From contig JANYDD010000066.1 in NCBI GenBank assembly GCA_025359945.1, positions 1-40,641 of the forward strand: a stretch of DNA of 40,641 nt. The letters are read 5' to 3'. The stretch is from Bdellovibrio sp. (GTDB lineage Bacteria > Bdellovibrionota > Bdellovibrionia > Bdellovibrionales > Bdellovibrionaceae). The notes under the pieces were generated by a model. The model was not told where the DNA came from and made no database searches. It was given only the letters and a program-made list of their open reading frames with translations. This document shows, in pieces, positions 7,408 to 16,826 of the stretch (positions are counted from its first letter, which is position 1; every line of letters begins with the position of its first letter). Position numbers and translations under genes: made by a program.

Positions 7408-9537
7408 ATGAGACTTTTTTGGATTTGCTTCGTTTCACTAACCTTTTTGCTGACTTTGAATTGCTCAACCACCTCTGTGAACGACAGTTTAGTGAAAAAA
7501 GATTACTCGATGCTCTTCACTTATCAAAAAGCACTTCAGAAAAGTTCTACGGATAAAAATGCAGATTTAAAAAGCTCTCTCTTGGGAAAAAAAGAAAATT
7601 CTGTTTTAGAATCCTGCCAGGATTTCTATCTTTTAAGTCAGAATGAATTTATCTTAAAAGACGTCGCCAGATTAAGGGCCTTACTTGTGTGCCCAGCAAC
7701 CTCTGAAAACTATCTAAACTTGATTGTGCAATCAACAGAAGAACCAAAAACCAAGCCTTGGCTTAAAGATCTGTATTTGAAAGTCAGCCTGAAAAACGCA
7801 GAAGTTGCTTCTGATAAAAAATTAAAAGCATGGGTTTTTTACGAACAAGCCAGGGCGTCGGCGCGCGTGAGCGAAAAAGTAGAATTGTATCAGCGATCTC
7901 AGCAAATTTATAACGAACTTTCTGAAACGCAAAAAAATGACGAGGTTCAAAGAGCTTTGGATGAAATAGCGCCGCATTTAATCGCTCAACCGTTGAAGAG
8001 CGATTGGTTGCGCGCTGGAAAATCCGCTGTAGCGTTTCGTCTGTTCAATAAAGCCAGAAAATATTTTTTGCAAATTTTAAAAGACCCCAGCTTTTCCTTT
8101 GAAGACCAGTATCGAGCGCGCGTCGAATTGCGCGACAGCTACAAAGTAGAACAAGACCTGGTCAAACACTTAGAACAAGCTGGAAAATTGGTCTTGTTTT
8201 TGGAAAAGAAAAAAGATCCAAAAAAATTATTTGAAGCACGCGTCTTTTATGCCAGGGCCCTGTGGACGCAAGGGAAAGTCCCGGAAGCCGAAAAACAACT
8301 TCGTCGAAGTGTAAAAATAAAATCAAAAACAATTTTTTCTTTAAGCCCCGCGTTTTGGATTTTAGGCCGCATGCAGGAAGAGAAAAAAAATTACTCACAA
8401 GCAGTCTCCTATTACGATCAAGGCTTATTGGAAAACCCACCGCCCGATCAGCTAGAACAACTTCTGTATTACAAAGCCTGGAGCTTTAGAAAACTCAAGA
8501 AATTCAAGCAGGCGATTCCGGTTTTTGTACAGCTAGCAGAAAAGACCATAAACGACAAAAATCGTTTTTTATTTTGGCAAGCTCAATCAATTAAACAAGC
8601 CGGATTGCCGGGCGCAGAAGATCTTTTTCGAAAAATCGCTGACGAAGATATTTTGGGATACTACGGAATATTAGCGCACCGGGAATTGAAAATCGATTTT
8701 GCACCTTTGCCAATTCACCAAGGTAAAAGTTTAAAGGCACCGACAAAAATCGATTCCTATGTTCAAAAATATATCGAAGCCTTGTCGGTCGTTGGCGAGC
8801 GCGATATATTGGAGCGCTATGTTTATCTGAATTCGCACAAATCCAACAGCGACACTGACCCCGACAGTTGGCTGTATTTTCTAAAAGCCTACGCAAAGTC
8901 TGGATTGTATTTGCGGCTGTTTGCTGAAATTCCAAAACTAACACCTGATGTTCGCAAGAAAATTTTATTGGATGATCCGGAACTGATTTTCCCAAGGGAT
9001 TACTATTCATTGATCGAAGCCCAAGCCCAAAAATTTCAAGTTTCCCCAGAATTTGTTTTGGCCATCATTCGGCAAGAGTCCGCGTTTGATCCCTATTCTC
9101 GAAGCAGTGTTGATGCGCTGGGATTGATGCAGTTGATGCCAGATTTGGACCGTGAACTTTTAAAAGAAACTCAAATTCAGATTCGCGATTACACTGATCT
9201 GTTTGAACCACAAACCAACATTACGCTTGGAACTTTGTTAATTTCAAAGTTGTTTAAAAAATACCAAGGTCAGTTTTTATTGACAGCAGCCAGTTACAAC
9301 GCCAATGACAAAGCCATCAGGGGCTGGGTGCGATCTCGCTTTGATGGCGACGTTTTAGAGTTTATCGAAGACGTGCCTTATTCTGAGACAAGGGCTTATA
9401 TGAAATTGGTTTTAAGAAATTTTATTTTCTACTCAAGACTAAAAACTCCAGAAGTTTCGATACCTTTTCCCGAATGGTGTCTAGAAAACTTACAGTCATT
9501 CAAAAACTCGACAAGTGCACAGCTAACGTCTCATTAA
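7408..9537 (+). CDS. soluble-type lytic transglycosylase with helical repeats (Slt family)
   Basis: Cleaves the MurNAc-GlcNAc bond of peptidoglycan to give anhydro-muropeptides, in the periplasm. The N-terminal signal peptide ends near an atypical lipobox (TLNC, Cys19), so it is exported and possibly a lipoprotein. Residues about 120-520 are helical with TPR-like segments (for example YSQAVSYYDQGLLENPP and KFKQAIPVFVQLAEK), as in the ring of Slt70. The C-terminal SLT domain (about 533-690) carries IIRQESAFDP with catalytic Glu557, ALGLMQLMP and AASYNAN, all family hallmarks. Length 709 resembles Slt70 (about 640) with extra repeats. No ribosome binding site precedes the ATG; see the promoter entry. 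Confidence 0.9.
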   Translation: MRLFWICFVSLTFLLTLNCSTTSVNDSLVKKDYSMLFTYQKALQKSSTDKNADLKSSLLGKKENSVLESCQDFYLLSQNEFILKDVARLRALLVCPATSENYLNLIVQSTEEPKTKPWLKDLYLKVSLKNAEVASDKKLKAWVFYEQARASARVSEKVELYQRSQQIYNELSETQKNDEVQRALDEIAPHLIAQPLKSDWLRAGKSAVAFRLFNKARKYFLQILKDPSFSFEDQYRARVELRDSYKVEQDLVKHLEQAGKLVLFLEKKKDPKKLFEARVFYARALWTQGKVPEAEKQLRRSVKIKSKTIFSLSPAFWILGRMQEEKKNYSQAVSYYDQGLLENPPPDQLEQLLYYKAWSFRKLKKFKQAIPVFVQLAEKTINDKNRFLFWQAQSIKQAGLPGAEDLFRKIADEDILGYYGILAHRELKIDFAPLPIHQGKSLKAPTKIDSYVQKYIEALSVVGERDILERYVYLNSHKSNSDTDPDSWLYFLKAYAKSGLYLRLFAEIPKLTPDVRKKILLDDPELIFPRDYYSLIEAQAQKFQVSPEFVLAIIRQESAFDPYSRSSVDALGLMQLMPDLDRELLKETQIQIRDYTDLFEPQTNITLGTLLISKLFKKYQGQFLLTAASYNANDKAIRGWVRSRFDGDVLEFIEDVPYSETRAYMKLVLRNFIFYSRLKTPEVSIPFPEWCLENLQSFKNSTSAQLTSH

Positions 9538-9673
9538 GCGACAGTCGCCAAGCGATTAAAGCCTGAAAGCTTTCAAAGGTTTAGGGACAAGTATCGCCCC
9601 GGTGTCTCATCGGCCTTTATGGCCCACGCTTTGCTCATTAATCTAGTGAATCGTATTTTTGGGGAGGCCCATT

Positions 9674-10936
9674 TTGAAACACCAGTTTGGTCTATGGTTG
9701 ATAGTAAGTTTGATGTCGATATTTGGTGTCGTGTTGGTCAGCTTTCATTTTCATCAGTACGAACAAATCGAATTATCGTCGAAGCTTAAGAACAAACGTC
9801 CCCTAGAACTGGGACAAACTCAAATCGTCAAAGACCCAAAAACGGAATTTAAAATTGCACTGAATGATCCAGCATTAGTGCAAGCTTGGGGTCTAAAAAA
9901 ATCAAGCGCGGAACTAGCATGGACTGTTTCATTAGGTAACCGCAAGATCACCGTGGCAGTGATCGACACCGGTTGCGACGTCAATCACGAGGATCTTAAA
10001 GGAAATATCGTACCCGGTTGGAATTTTGTATCCAATAACTCTGACGTTACCGACAATCATGGTCATGGCACGCACGTCGCTGGTATTATCGGCGCCGTCG
10101 CTGGAAATAAAAAAGGCGTCGCCGGAGTAGCTCCGAACGTCAGCATCATGTGTTTAAAATATTTTGATCCCTTAGTTCCGCGCACCGACAATTTAAAAAA
10201 CACGATCGCTGCGATCAGCTACGCGATCGATAAAAAAGTCGACATTATCAATTACTCGGGTGGCGGAACTGAATTTAGCGAACTAGAAAAAGCTGCGATC
10301 GAGCGGGCTCGTAAAGCGGGAATTTTATTTGTCGCTGCTGCGGGAAATGAAAGATCGAATTCCGATAAATACCACTACTACCCCGCTGACTATGGCTTAG
10401 ATAATATTATTTCTGTCACAGCGATTGATAAAGAAACCGAAGTTTTACCTTCTAGCAACTACGGGATTGAGACCGTGGACTTGGCGGCTCCGGGCCATAA
10501 TATTATTTCAACTCTTCCGAACAATACCTATGGATTTTTGACCGGCACTTCGCAGGCCACACCCTTTGTAACCGGCGCTGCAGTTTTGTTGAAAGCGCTT
10601 CGCCCAAGCATCACGGCACAAGATATTAAAAAACACATCATTAACACCGGCGACTTAGTGGCGTCACTGAATGGCAAAACAAGAACCTCAAGACAATTGA
10701 ATTTGTATAAAGTTTTGACCGTAGTGGATTCAGATGTGACCGCGTCGGGACTAGCGATGAATCCAGAAAAAAATATTCGTTATTCTAGCGAAGACTTTTC
10801 AGCTGAACAAACTTCGGTGGCCGGAACAGCCAGCGATCCGCAAGTCTCGCTGTTTCACCTGAGCGAAAACTTAGGCGAAGCCTTGAAAAATCATATGGGG
10901 CCAAAACTTCCACGAAAAGCTGGTCTAGAAAACTAG
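9674..10936 (+). CDS. membrane-anchored subtilisin-like serine protease (S8)
   Basis: Peptidase S8 acting outside the cytoplasmic membrane. Start choice: TTG 9659 would place the strong ribosome binding site GGGGAGG (9661-9667) inside the gene, so TTG 9674, 6 nt after that site, is preferred (420 residues). A single N-terminal hydrophobic segment (about residues 5-24) is an uncleaved anchor or signal. Catalytic triad in this numbering: Asp98 (VIDTG), His131 (HGHGTHVAG), Ser293 (GTSQATP), with oxyanion Asn225 (AAAGNE). The region between the anchor and about residue 70 may be a short propeptide. The last about 70 residues after the protease fold are hydrophilic and unassigned. Substrate unknown. 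Confidence 0.92.
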   Translation: MKHQFGLWLIVSLMSIFGVVLVSFHFHQYEQIELSSKLKNKRPLELGQTQIVKDPKTEFKIALNDPALVQAWGLKKSSAELAWTVSLGNRKITVAVIDTGCDVNHEDLKGNIVPGWNFVSNNSDVTDNHGHGTHVAGIIGAVAGNKKGVAGVAPNVSIMCLKYFDPLVPRTDNLKNTIAAISYAIDKKVDIINYSGGGTEFSELEKAAIERARKAGILFVAAAGNERSNSDKYHYYPADYGLDNIISVTAIDKETEVLPSSNYGIETVDLAAPGHNIISTLPNNTYGFLTGTSQATPFVTGAAVLLKALRPSITAQDIKKHIINTGDLVASLNGKTRTSRQLNLYKVLTVVDSDVTASGLAMNPEKNIRYSSEDFSAEQTSVAGTASDPQVSLFHLSENLGEALKNHMGPKLPRKAGLEN

Positions 10937-11107
10937 GACTTGGTTGGTAAAGAGCGACCTTCCCTAGCTAACATTACTATGTTGAATGTCGCCTATTCAC
11001 TTTGCATTCACTTTTCAAATCCCAAGTTCATCACCGTGTAGAACGCAGGGCTAGCTGCCGACCACCGCCCAGATTTCCGAAAGGGCTTCGCGGCGGAGAT
11101 TTTAGGC

Positions 11108-11845
11108 TCAGTCCAGGAAATCGCCTAGGTGGATGCGACCGCGGGTCAGGTAGTAGAATCCCAGCGTGAAGAGCAAAATCGACAGGCCAAAGCCAATCAT
11201 ATTTCGTTGAGCCGGATTGACGAAGCCTATAAAAATAAAACTACAACCTAAAATCAGCGGAGCTAATTTCAATCCCCGTTTCCAGTTCAATGACTTTGCT
11301 TTTTTCTTCAGCGTCCGAAAAAAAACATTTTGCCACATCGTCTTTGCAGTGGGGTCGTGCGGCTGCGCCTGTTTTAGTTCTTGGTATTTGCGAAGCGCAA
11401 ACGGCAAGGCGTGCAAGTCCTCACACTGATCAACAAAAGATAAATGCTTTTGAACCTGATCGTAATTGTTCATCAGATCCTGCCACGCCTTCATCAGACT
11501 GGGCAGCGCCCCTAGCTGCTTAAGTTCGGCAGTCAAACCTTCTACCCGATCAAAAACACGATGGCACTTATAACACTCCGTCGACGACCTAGGATTTTGC
11601 GCCTGACATTCCGAACATTTTTTAAAACCTTCTGCCGCACCCGAGACTTTAGAAATTTGGGGCAGAGCTAAACCTTGTGTTTTTAAGACGCCGTTTTCTG
11701 GAGAATTAAAATTAATTTGAAATTGCGCTTGGCAAACCTGACACAAAAAATGCGACTTCGAGTTTTTCTGCACAACACTGTACAGCTTGAAACACTGGGG
11801 ACAACGAATGGAATAATTTTGCTTTTCAGCGATCGGCGATGCCAT
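11108..11845 (-). CDS. zinc-ribbon protein with two C-terminal membrane helices
   Basis: Unknown function. Two zinc-ribbon-like motifs are visible: CPQC..CQVC (about residues 15-39, with the first pair near the MJ0042-type start YSIRCPQC) and CSEC..CYKC (about 77-95). A linker of helical sequence follows, then two hydrophobic segments (about 193-210 and 216-235) and a short tail. The first ribbon with FxINF resembles zinc-ribbon domains at the start of many deltaproteobacterial and Bdellovibrio envelope proteins. Its ATG (11845-11843) overlaps the annotated ORF start of lnt on the opposite strand, so its promoter must lie within the first codons of lnt or lnt starts later. It converges with the subtilase gene. 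Confidence 0.7.
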   Translation of the reverse strand: MASPIAEKQNYSIRCPQCFKLYSVVQKNSKSHFLCQVCQAQFQINFNSPENGVLKTQGLALPQISKVSGAAEGFKKCSECQAQNPRSSTECYKCHRVFDRVEGLTAELKQLGALPSLMKAWQDLMNNYDQVQKHLSFVDQCEDLHALPFALRKYQELKQAQPHDPTAKTMWQNVFFRTLKKKAKSLNWKRGLKLAPLILGCSFIFIGFVNPAQRNMIGFGLSILLFTLGFYYLTRGRIHLGDFLD

Positions 11846-11856
11846 ACTCTGTCATC

Positions 11857-13473
11857 ATGATGACTGGTGAAAATTCTTTTTTCAAGACAAAACTCTTAAA
11901 GCTTTTAGGTGAATTTTTCCCGGCCGTTCTTTCTGGAATTTTGATGGGATCTTCCTACATCCCGCTGCCACCTTGGGCACTCCTGTTTTGCTACGCCCCT
12001 TTGTGGATTTCGGTGCTTCACGAAAAATCTTGGAAGAAGGTTTTCCTAAAAGCATGGCTTGCGCAAGTCACGCTGACGTTGATTGGGTTTCATTGGATCG
12101 CCTTTGTGGCTCACGAGTTCGGGTTTTTTCCATGGCCAGTGGCCGTTTTGATTTTACTTTTATTTGCCGCATTTATTCATTTGTACATTCCGACGGCGGT
12201 CCTTGCTGCGTGGACGCTGCAAAGGCGCTGGCGGCTAAAACCCTGGGCTTTTTTTCTTAGCATGGCGGTTTTGTTTTCTTTGGGTGAATCGCTGTGGCCC
12301 AGTTTGTTCCCTTGGAATTTAGGTTACTCGTATTTGCCATGGAATTTGCCGATCGTTCAGCTGGCCGATGTTTTTGGATTTTTGGGTTTAAGTTTTCTGA
12401 CCTACCTGGCGAACGCCTTTTTGGCGAACGTGGGGTTAAAATATTCTACAAAGCCCGGTTTAGAGACTCGCTCGGGAATCCTGCTGAAACCCGCTGCTTA
12501 TGTAATTTTTTTCTTCTTGGCCTTAAATTTTTTGGGATGGCTGCGCAAAGCTCAAGTGGCAGACTTAGGGGGTCGCAATCTCAAAATCCTTCAGGTGCAG
12601 GGAAATATCGGAAACCTCGAACGCCTTGAGGCCGAAAAGTCCGACCGCTTTGATAAAGAAATTTCTGAAAAATATTTTCAGCTAACGCGATTGGGATTAG
12701 CACAAAATGCACAGGCCGATATGGTGATTTGGCCCGAAGCCGCATTCCCAGATTTTTTGGGCTCAGAGCAAGCGCTAAGGACATTGCCAACTAATTTTAG
12801 AAACTTTGTTCGCGATATTAAAAAACCCATTCTCACTGGGGCTTTCGATATCGACCCAAGCGGAACAACCCGCCGCCAGGAATACAACGCTTTATATTTT
12901 TTCAACGACAAAGGCGAAACCGAAGGCCCCTCGTACAAAAAAACTTATCTTTTAGCGTTTGGAGAATACACACCCTTTGCCGATCGATTTCCAGGCCTTG
13001 CCAAACTTTCGCCCGCCGGCACAGGCTTTGGTCGAGGGCCCGGACCAACTTTGATAAATTCAACAACGGTTCGCATCGGCCCGCAAATTTGTTACGAGGG
13101 CTTATACCCCGAGTTTTCGGCAAAACTAAGTCTGCTGGGAGCACAAATGATCGTGAATTTGACCAACGACTCGTGGTTTGGTCATTCGTTCGAGCCCTGG
13201 CAAAATCTGTACATGACCTTGGCGCGGGCCCTGGAAACCCGACTGCCCGTCGTCAGATCCACAAACACAGGCGTGACGTCCGCTATTCAGGCCGACGGGA
13301 CCATGTTGACCCAATCCAATTTGGGTCAAGAATGGTTTGGCCTGTTTGAAGTGCGGATCAGCGAAAATCCTAAGCCCACTTTGTACACACGCTTTGGAAA
13401 ATTTCTTCCCGTGTTTTTAGTCTTTCTACTTTTTGGAGCTCTCTATTTTGGAAAAAACAACGCCACCCGCTGA
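11857..13473 (+). CDS. lnt: Lnt, apolipoprotein N-acyltransferase
   Basis: Transfers the third acyl chain to the N-terminal Cys of lipoproteins in the inner membrane, matching the many lipoproteins here. About six to eight hydrophobic segments (up to residue about 235, numbered from 11839) precede a periplasmic nitrilase-like domain with the triad Glu300 (VIWPEAAFP), Lys368 (YKKTYLLAFGEYTPF) and Cys418 (QICYEG); a last membrane helix closes the protein. Length about 540 fits (E. coli 512). The frame opens at ATG 11839, but this overlaps the start of the divergent zinc-ribbon gene; ATG 11857 or 11860 is more likely, though neither has a strong ribosome binding site. It overlaps the following mutS2 by 26 nt. 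Confidence 0.93.
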   Translation: MMTGENSFFKTKLLKLLGEFFPAVLSGILMGSSYIPLPPWALLFCYAPLWISVLHEKSWKKVFLKAWLAQVTLTLIGFHWIAFVAHEFGFFPWPVAVLILLLFAAFIHLYIPTAVLAAWTLQRRWRLKPWAFFLSMAVLFSLGESLWPSLFPWNLGYSYLPWNLPIVQLADVFGFLGLSFLTYLANAFLANVGLKYSTKPGLETRSGILLKPAAYVIFFFLALNFLGWLRKAQVADLGGRNLKILQVQGNIGNLERLEAEKSDRFDKEISEKYFQLTRLGLAQNAQADMVIWPEAAFPDFLGSEQALRTLPTNFRNFVRDIKKPILTGAFDIDPSGTTRRQEYNALYFFNDKGETEGPSYKKTYLLAFGEYTPFADRFPGLAKLSPAGTGFGRGPGPTLINSTTVRIGPQICYEGLYPEFSAKLSLLGAQMIVNLTNDSWFGHSFEPWQNLYMTLARALETRLPVVRSTNTGVTSAIQADGTMLTQSNLGQEWFGLFEVRISENPKPTLYTRFGKFLPVFLVFLLFGALYFGKNNATR

Positions 13474-15838
13474 TCAATTTGCAGCCTTAGATTGGGTCCA
13501 GGTCCTAGAAAAAATCCAAGAGTTGGCGACCAGCGAATCTACCCGTTCACAGATTGCTGAACTTCCGCCTTTGCCATCCCTGCAAATTGCGCAAGCCGAA
13601 TGCGAAAAAGTTTTTCAAGCGGTAGGCCTTTTGAATCTCAGTGCCCGGCCCTTTATGGAAAGCTTAGATCTGTACGACACTTGGTTTTCCCGATTGAAAA
13701 AGCAAGCGGTGCTGAAAACTTTAGAATTGCGCGATGTTCGCCTTTTCTGCCTAGAGGGCGCCGCTCTTGCCGAGGTTTTTAAGAAAGCCTCGCCAGAACT
13801 TTCATGGGCCGCAGAAAATTTGAAATCAATGATGGATCTTGAGCGCCCTTTGTCCGCCCTGGATCAAACCATCACTCCGCGAGGTGAAATGCGCGACGAC
13901 GCTAGCGAAACCCTTTTTCGTCTGATCCGCGAGAAAGAATCCTTGGCCCGACAAGTTCAGTCGCAACTTGATAAACTGGTCAAAGCCCACGAAATGGAAA
14001 ATTACCTTCAAGACAAATACGTCACCACCCGCGAAGGCCGATGGGTCTTGCCCATTAAATCGGGATACCAACATCAGCTGCCCGGAATGATTCACGGATC
14101 ATCGCAAACTAAGCAAACCGTTTACATCGAGCCCGAAACCATCTTACCCATGAATAATCGCCTGCGCTTGATAGAGGTCGAAATTGAAGACGAGATCGAA
14201 AGAATTCTGGTTTCGCTTTCACAGTTTTTATCCAGCCAGGTCATTGGGTTTGCACAACTTCAAAAAGTTTTACAAGAAGCAGATTTTACATTCGCAAAGG
14301 CTCAATTTGCTTTAGCCATCGACGCCGAAAAGTTTACTTTTTCTACCGACACTATGGATTTAACTCAAATCCGGCATCCGCTGCTGCAGCTGGAAAAACA
14401 AAAGCCTGTTTCAAATTCTTTGCGCTTGGATCAAAAGAAAAATATTTTGCTGTTGTCGGGGCCCAATGCTGGCGGAAAAACTGTTCTGTTGAAATCCGTG
14501 GGCTTGGCCTGCCAAATGGCCCGCTGTGGAATTCCCCCTTGTGCGGGCGCCGATTCGCAGATTCCATTTTTTAAAAATATTTTGTGCGTGATCGGCGACA
14601 CACAAAATGTGGACGAGCATCTTTCGACTTTCGCTGGCCACCTTTTAAATCTTCAAAAAGCATCCTTACTGAAGGGCCCTGAAAATTTAATTTTAGTCGA
14701 CGAAATTTGTGGTTCCACCGATCCCGAAGAAGGCTCAAGCCTGGCTAGAAGTTTTATCGAGCATTTTTGCACCCATCATATTTTTGCGGTGGTCACATCC
14801 CATTTAAGCCCCTTGAAAAGAGGTTGGAAAGAAACCGACCCCGTTCAAAGCGGAAGCTTAGAATATGACCTACGCACGAATAAACCCACCTATCAGTTTT
14901 TAGCGGGAATTCCCGGAGATTCTTTGGCCATTAAAACGGCTCAGCGAGTGGGCGTATCATTTGCCATCATTGATCGAGCTTTAGAATTGGTTTCGCCCGA
15001 ACAGAAAAAAAGATTTCAGGCCTTGGACGAAATTGAAAATTTAAAAAAAGATTTGGTGGTTTACCGAGAACATCTTGAATCCGAAAAAAAGAAATGCACG
15101 CAAGAAAAACTAAAGTACCAGGAACTGAAAAACCAACTTGAGCGCGAAAAAGCCCAAGCACTAGAAAAATTTATCAAAGAAAATCAAAAACTTTTAGACG
15201 AAATGATTGCCCAAGCTAAAGCCGATCAAACTTTTAAAAAGCATCTGACCTTTCAGGAAATCAAAGCGCAAATGCCCCAGATGATCAAGGCAGCCAACCC
15301 ATCGCTTCAAGCCACAGACGGTCAGGGATCACAAAATGCTATCAATACCCCAGAAGAATTTGCCCAAAGATTTCCCGCCGGCAGTCGCGTCTTTATCCCC
15401 AGCCTAAACCAAGATGGGCTTGTGCAAAGTGCTCCCAACGGCAAAGGCGATGTTTTAGTTTTAGCCAATTCGCTGCGATTAAATGTGTTCTGGAAAGAAT
15501 TAAAGCCCGCACAAAAAGGCCAAAACCCAACTGCAGATCTAGTGCGAAAATCCAGCACGCCAAATATGGGGCTACATAGTGTCTCGCTTCATAGCGAGGA
15601 TCGCGTTTTGGATTTCAGGGGAAAAACCGTTGACGATGCATTGGTGGATTTAGAAATGGCGCTGGATCGCGGCGGCCTTGCTGGCGACCATCGAATTAAA
15701 ATCATTCACGGCCACGGTACGGAAGCCCTAAAAAAATCAATCCGGGCGCATCTGTCGCGAAGTGTGCACGTTAAAAAATGGACCGCAGGGACACCTCAAC
15801 AAGGCGGCGACGGAATCACCTGGGTCGAGCTGGGCTAA
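13448..15838 (+). CDS. mutS2: MutS2, MutS-like ATPase with Smr domain
   Basis: MutS2 acts on recombination intermediates and, in Bacillus, on collided ribosomes. The MutS core and clamp region (about 1-300) leads to an ABC-type ATPase with Walker A GPNAGGKT (343-350 numbered from TTG 13433) and Walker B LILVDEICGSTDPEEG (D423/E424). A charged coiled coil follows (about 505-600), and the C-terminal Smr domain (about 720-801) carries LDFRG and IIHGHGTEALK. It lacks the MutS mismatch-recognition domain. Start: the TTG at 13433 overlaps GGAG (13435-13438); TTG 13448, 9 nt downstream of it, is preferred (796 residues). The overlap with lnt implies translational coupling. Confidence 0.93.
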   Translation: MEKTTPPADQFAALDWVQVLEKIQELATSESTRSQIAELPPLPSLQIAQAECEKVFQAVGLLNLSARPFMESLDLYDTWFSRLKKQAVLKTLELRDVRLFCLEGAALAEVFKKASPELSWAAENLKSMMDLERPLSALDQTITPRGEMRDDASETLFRLIREKESLARQVQSQLDKLVKAHEMENYLQDKYVTTREGRWVLPIKSGYQHQLPGMIHGSSQTKQTVYIEPETILPMNNRLRLIEVEIEDEIERILVSLSQFLSSQVIGFAQLQKVLQEADFTFAKAQFALAIDAEKFTFSTDTMDLTQIRHPLLQLEKQKPVSNSLRLDQKKNILLLSGPNAGGKTVLLKSVGLACQMARCGIPPCAGADSQIPFFKNILCVIGDTQNVDEHLSTFAGHLLNLQKASLLKGPENLILVDEICGSTDPEEGSSLARSFIEHFCTHHIFAVVTSHLSPLKRGWKETDPVQSGSLEYDLRTNKPTYQFLAGIPGDSLAIKTAQRVGVSFAIIDRALELVSPEQKKRFQALDEIENLKKDLVVYREHLESEKKKCTQEKLKYQELKNQLEREKAQALEKFIKENQKLLDEMIAQAKADQTFKKHLTFQEIKAQMPQMIKAANPSLQATDGQGSQNAINTPEEFAQRFPAGSRVFIPSLNQDGLVQSAPNGKGDVLVLANSLRLNVFWKELKPAQKGQNPTADLVRKSSTPNMGLHSVSLHSEDRVLDFRGKTVDDALVDLEMALDRGGLAGDHRIKIIHGHGTEALKKSIRAHLSRSVHVKKWTAGTPQQGGDGITWVELG

Positions 15839-15850
15839 AGGTCGCGTTCA

Positions 15851-15876
15851 GTCTTAGTTTGACCGTCTTAGTTTGA
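15851..15876. repeat. two direct copies of a 12-nt sequence
   Basis: GTCTTAGTTTGA occurs at 15851-15862 and again at 15865-15876, in the 241-nt gap between mutS2 and the next lipoprotein. Related GTCTAA words follow. It may be a regulator binding site or chance; no other structure is seen in this gap. Confidence 0.3.
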
Positions 15877-16079
15877 AACGTGTCTAATTGTGACTGATTA
15901 AATGTCTAAACTTTGACGAATCATTTCAAGACAAGCACTTCATCCCCACTTTCGCCCTCGTAGTTCTTTGAATTCACTCATGTCTATACCCCGTTCAAAT
16001 CTGAAACAGACAAGCCCTTATGGCCCTTTGATTGCAACACTTCTAATTAACATCCAAGTTTGTTTTTTCGGGGGGAACG

Positions 16080-16826
16080 ATGAAAGCATTTAAAAGATCG
16101 CAAGTACAACCCAGTGTATTGGCCTTCATTGTGCTGGCAAGCTCGCTGATTTTTATCGGCTGCGGACCTCAGACCATTGGGCCGACGGAAGATTCACTAT
16201 CTTCAACTTCAACTTCGCCTTCGGATTCAAACGTGCTTCTTTGCAGTCAGGGCTCGGGAAATTCTGCAGTGATGAATCTTAAGTTGGTGACACAAGCTTC
16301 TGGTTTGCGTAACGACCTGGTCGGGGTCAGAATGCTGAATGTCCCTGAAACTTTCACAGCAACAGCAACGAACGAATTGCAATTTTTTGCCGAGAAATTT
16401 AGTTCGTCAAACGTTTCAATAGCAAACACACGGACGACATTTTATTTGATGGACTCAAGCACTGGAAAGTATCTTAATTCCAACGGATACCAGGGCCTAA
16501 AATGGTCCGACATGAAAAGTATTTACAACGCCACTTTCGGCGGAGCCGTCATCACCACTGTGGCGCAGTTCTTTGCAAAATTTAATCTGATCGTGGATAT
16601 CGCCGACACCTCTTCAAGCACAAAACTTTTACGGGCTTTTATTTTCGAAAATTTAAACGCAGCCCCTACACGAGAGATCAAAGCATTGATCCCAAGATTT
16701 TTAGCCAATCCAGAGGAATACAAGAAAGTGAGTTCAAATACTTTGTATAGTCTGCACCCGCTGAAAGGCCAAAGCTTCGGCACTACGGCCGAATATGTTC
16801 AGAAGGCTAACGAGTTTTGTTTCTAG
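16080..16826 (+). CDS. lipoprotein of unknown function
   Basis: The signal peptide has Lys/Arg in its first residues, a hydrophobic core (about 12-26) and a lipobox FIGC with Cys28, followed by a Ser/Thr-rich linker (about 35-50). The remaining about 190 residues form a mixed alpha/beta domain with no family that I recognise; two Cys (about residue 54 and near the C-terminus, NEFCF) could form a disulfide. Start ATG is supported by GGGGGG about 5 nt upstream. It converges with and overlaps by 4 nt the next gene on the minus strand. Confidence 0.75.
   Translation: MKAFKRSQVQPSVLAFIVLASSLIFIGCGPQTIGPTEDSLSSTSTSPSDSNVLLCSQGSGNSAVMNLKLVTQASGLRNDLVGVRMLNVPETFTATATNELQFFAEKFSSSNVSIANTRTTFYLMDSSTGKYLNSNGYQGLKWSDMKSIYNATFGGAVITTVAQFFAKFNLIVDIADTSSSTKLLRAFIFENLNAAPTREIKALIPRFLANPEEYKKVSSNTLYSLHPLKGQSFGTTAEYVQKANEFCF

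Noticed and set aside
9631-9659. Promoter TTGCTC-17-TATTTT before the subtilase gene
   Set aside because: Boxes look good, but the start site would fall within or after the ribosome binding site used by TTG 9674, so it is unlikely to drive this gene.
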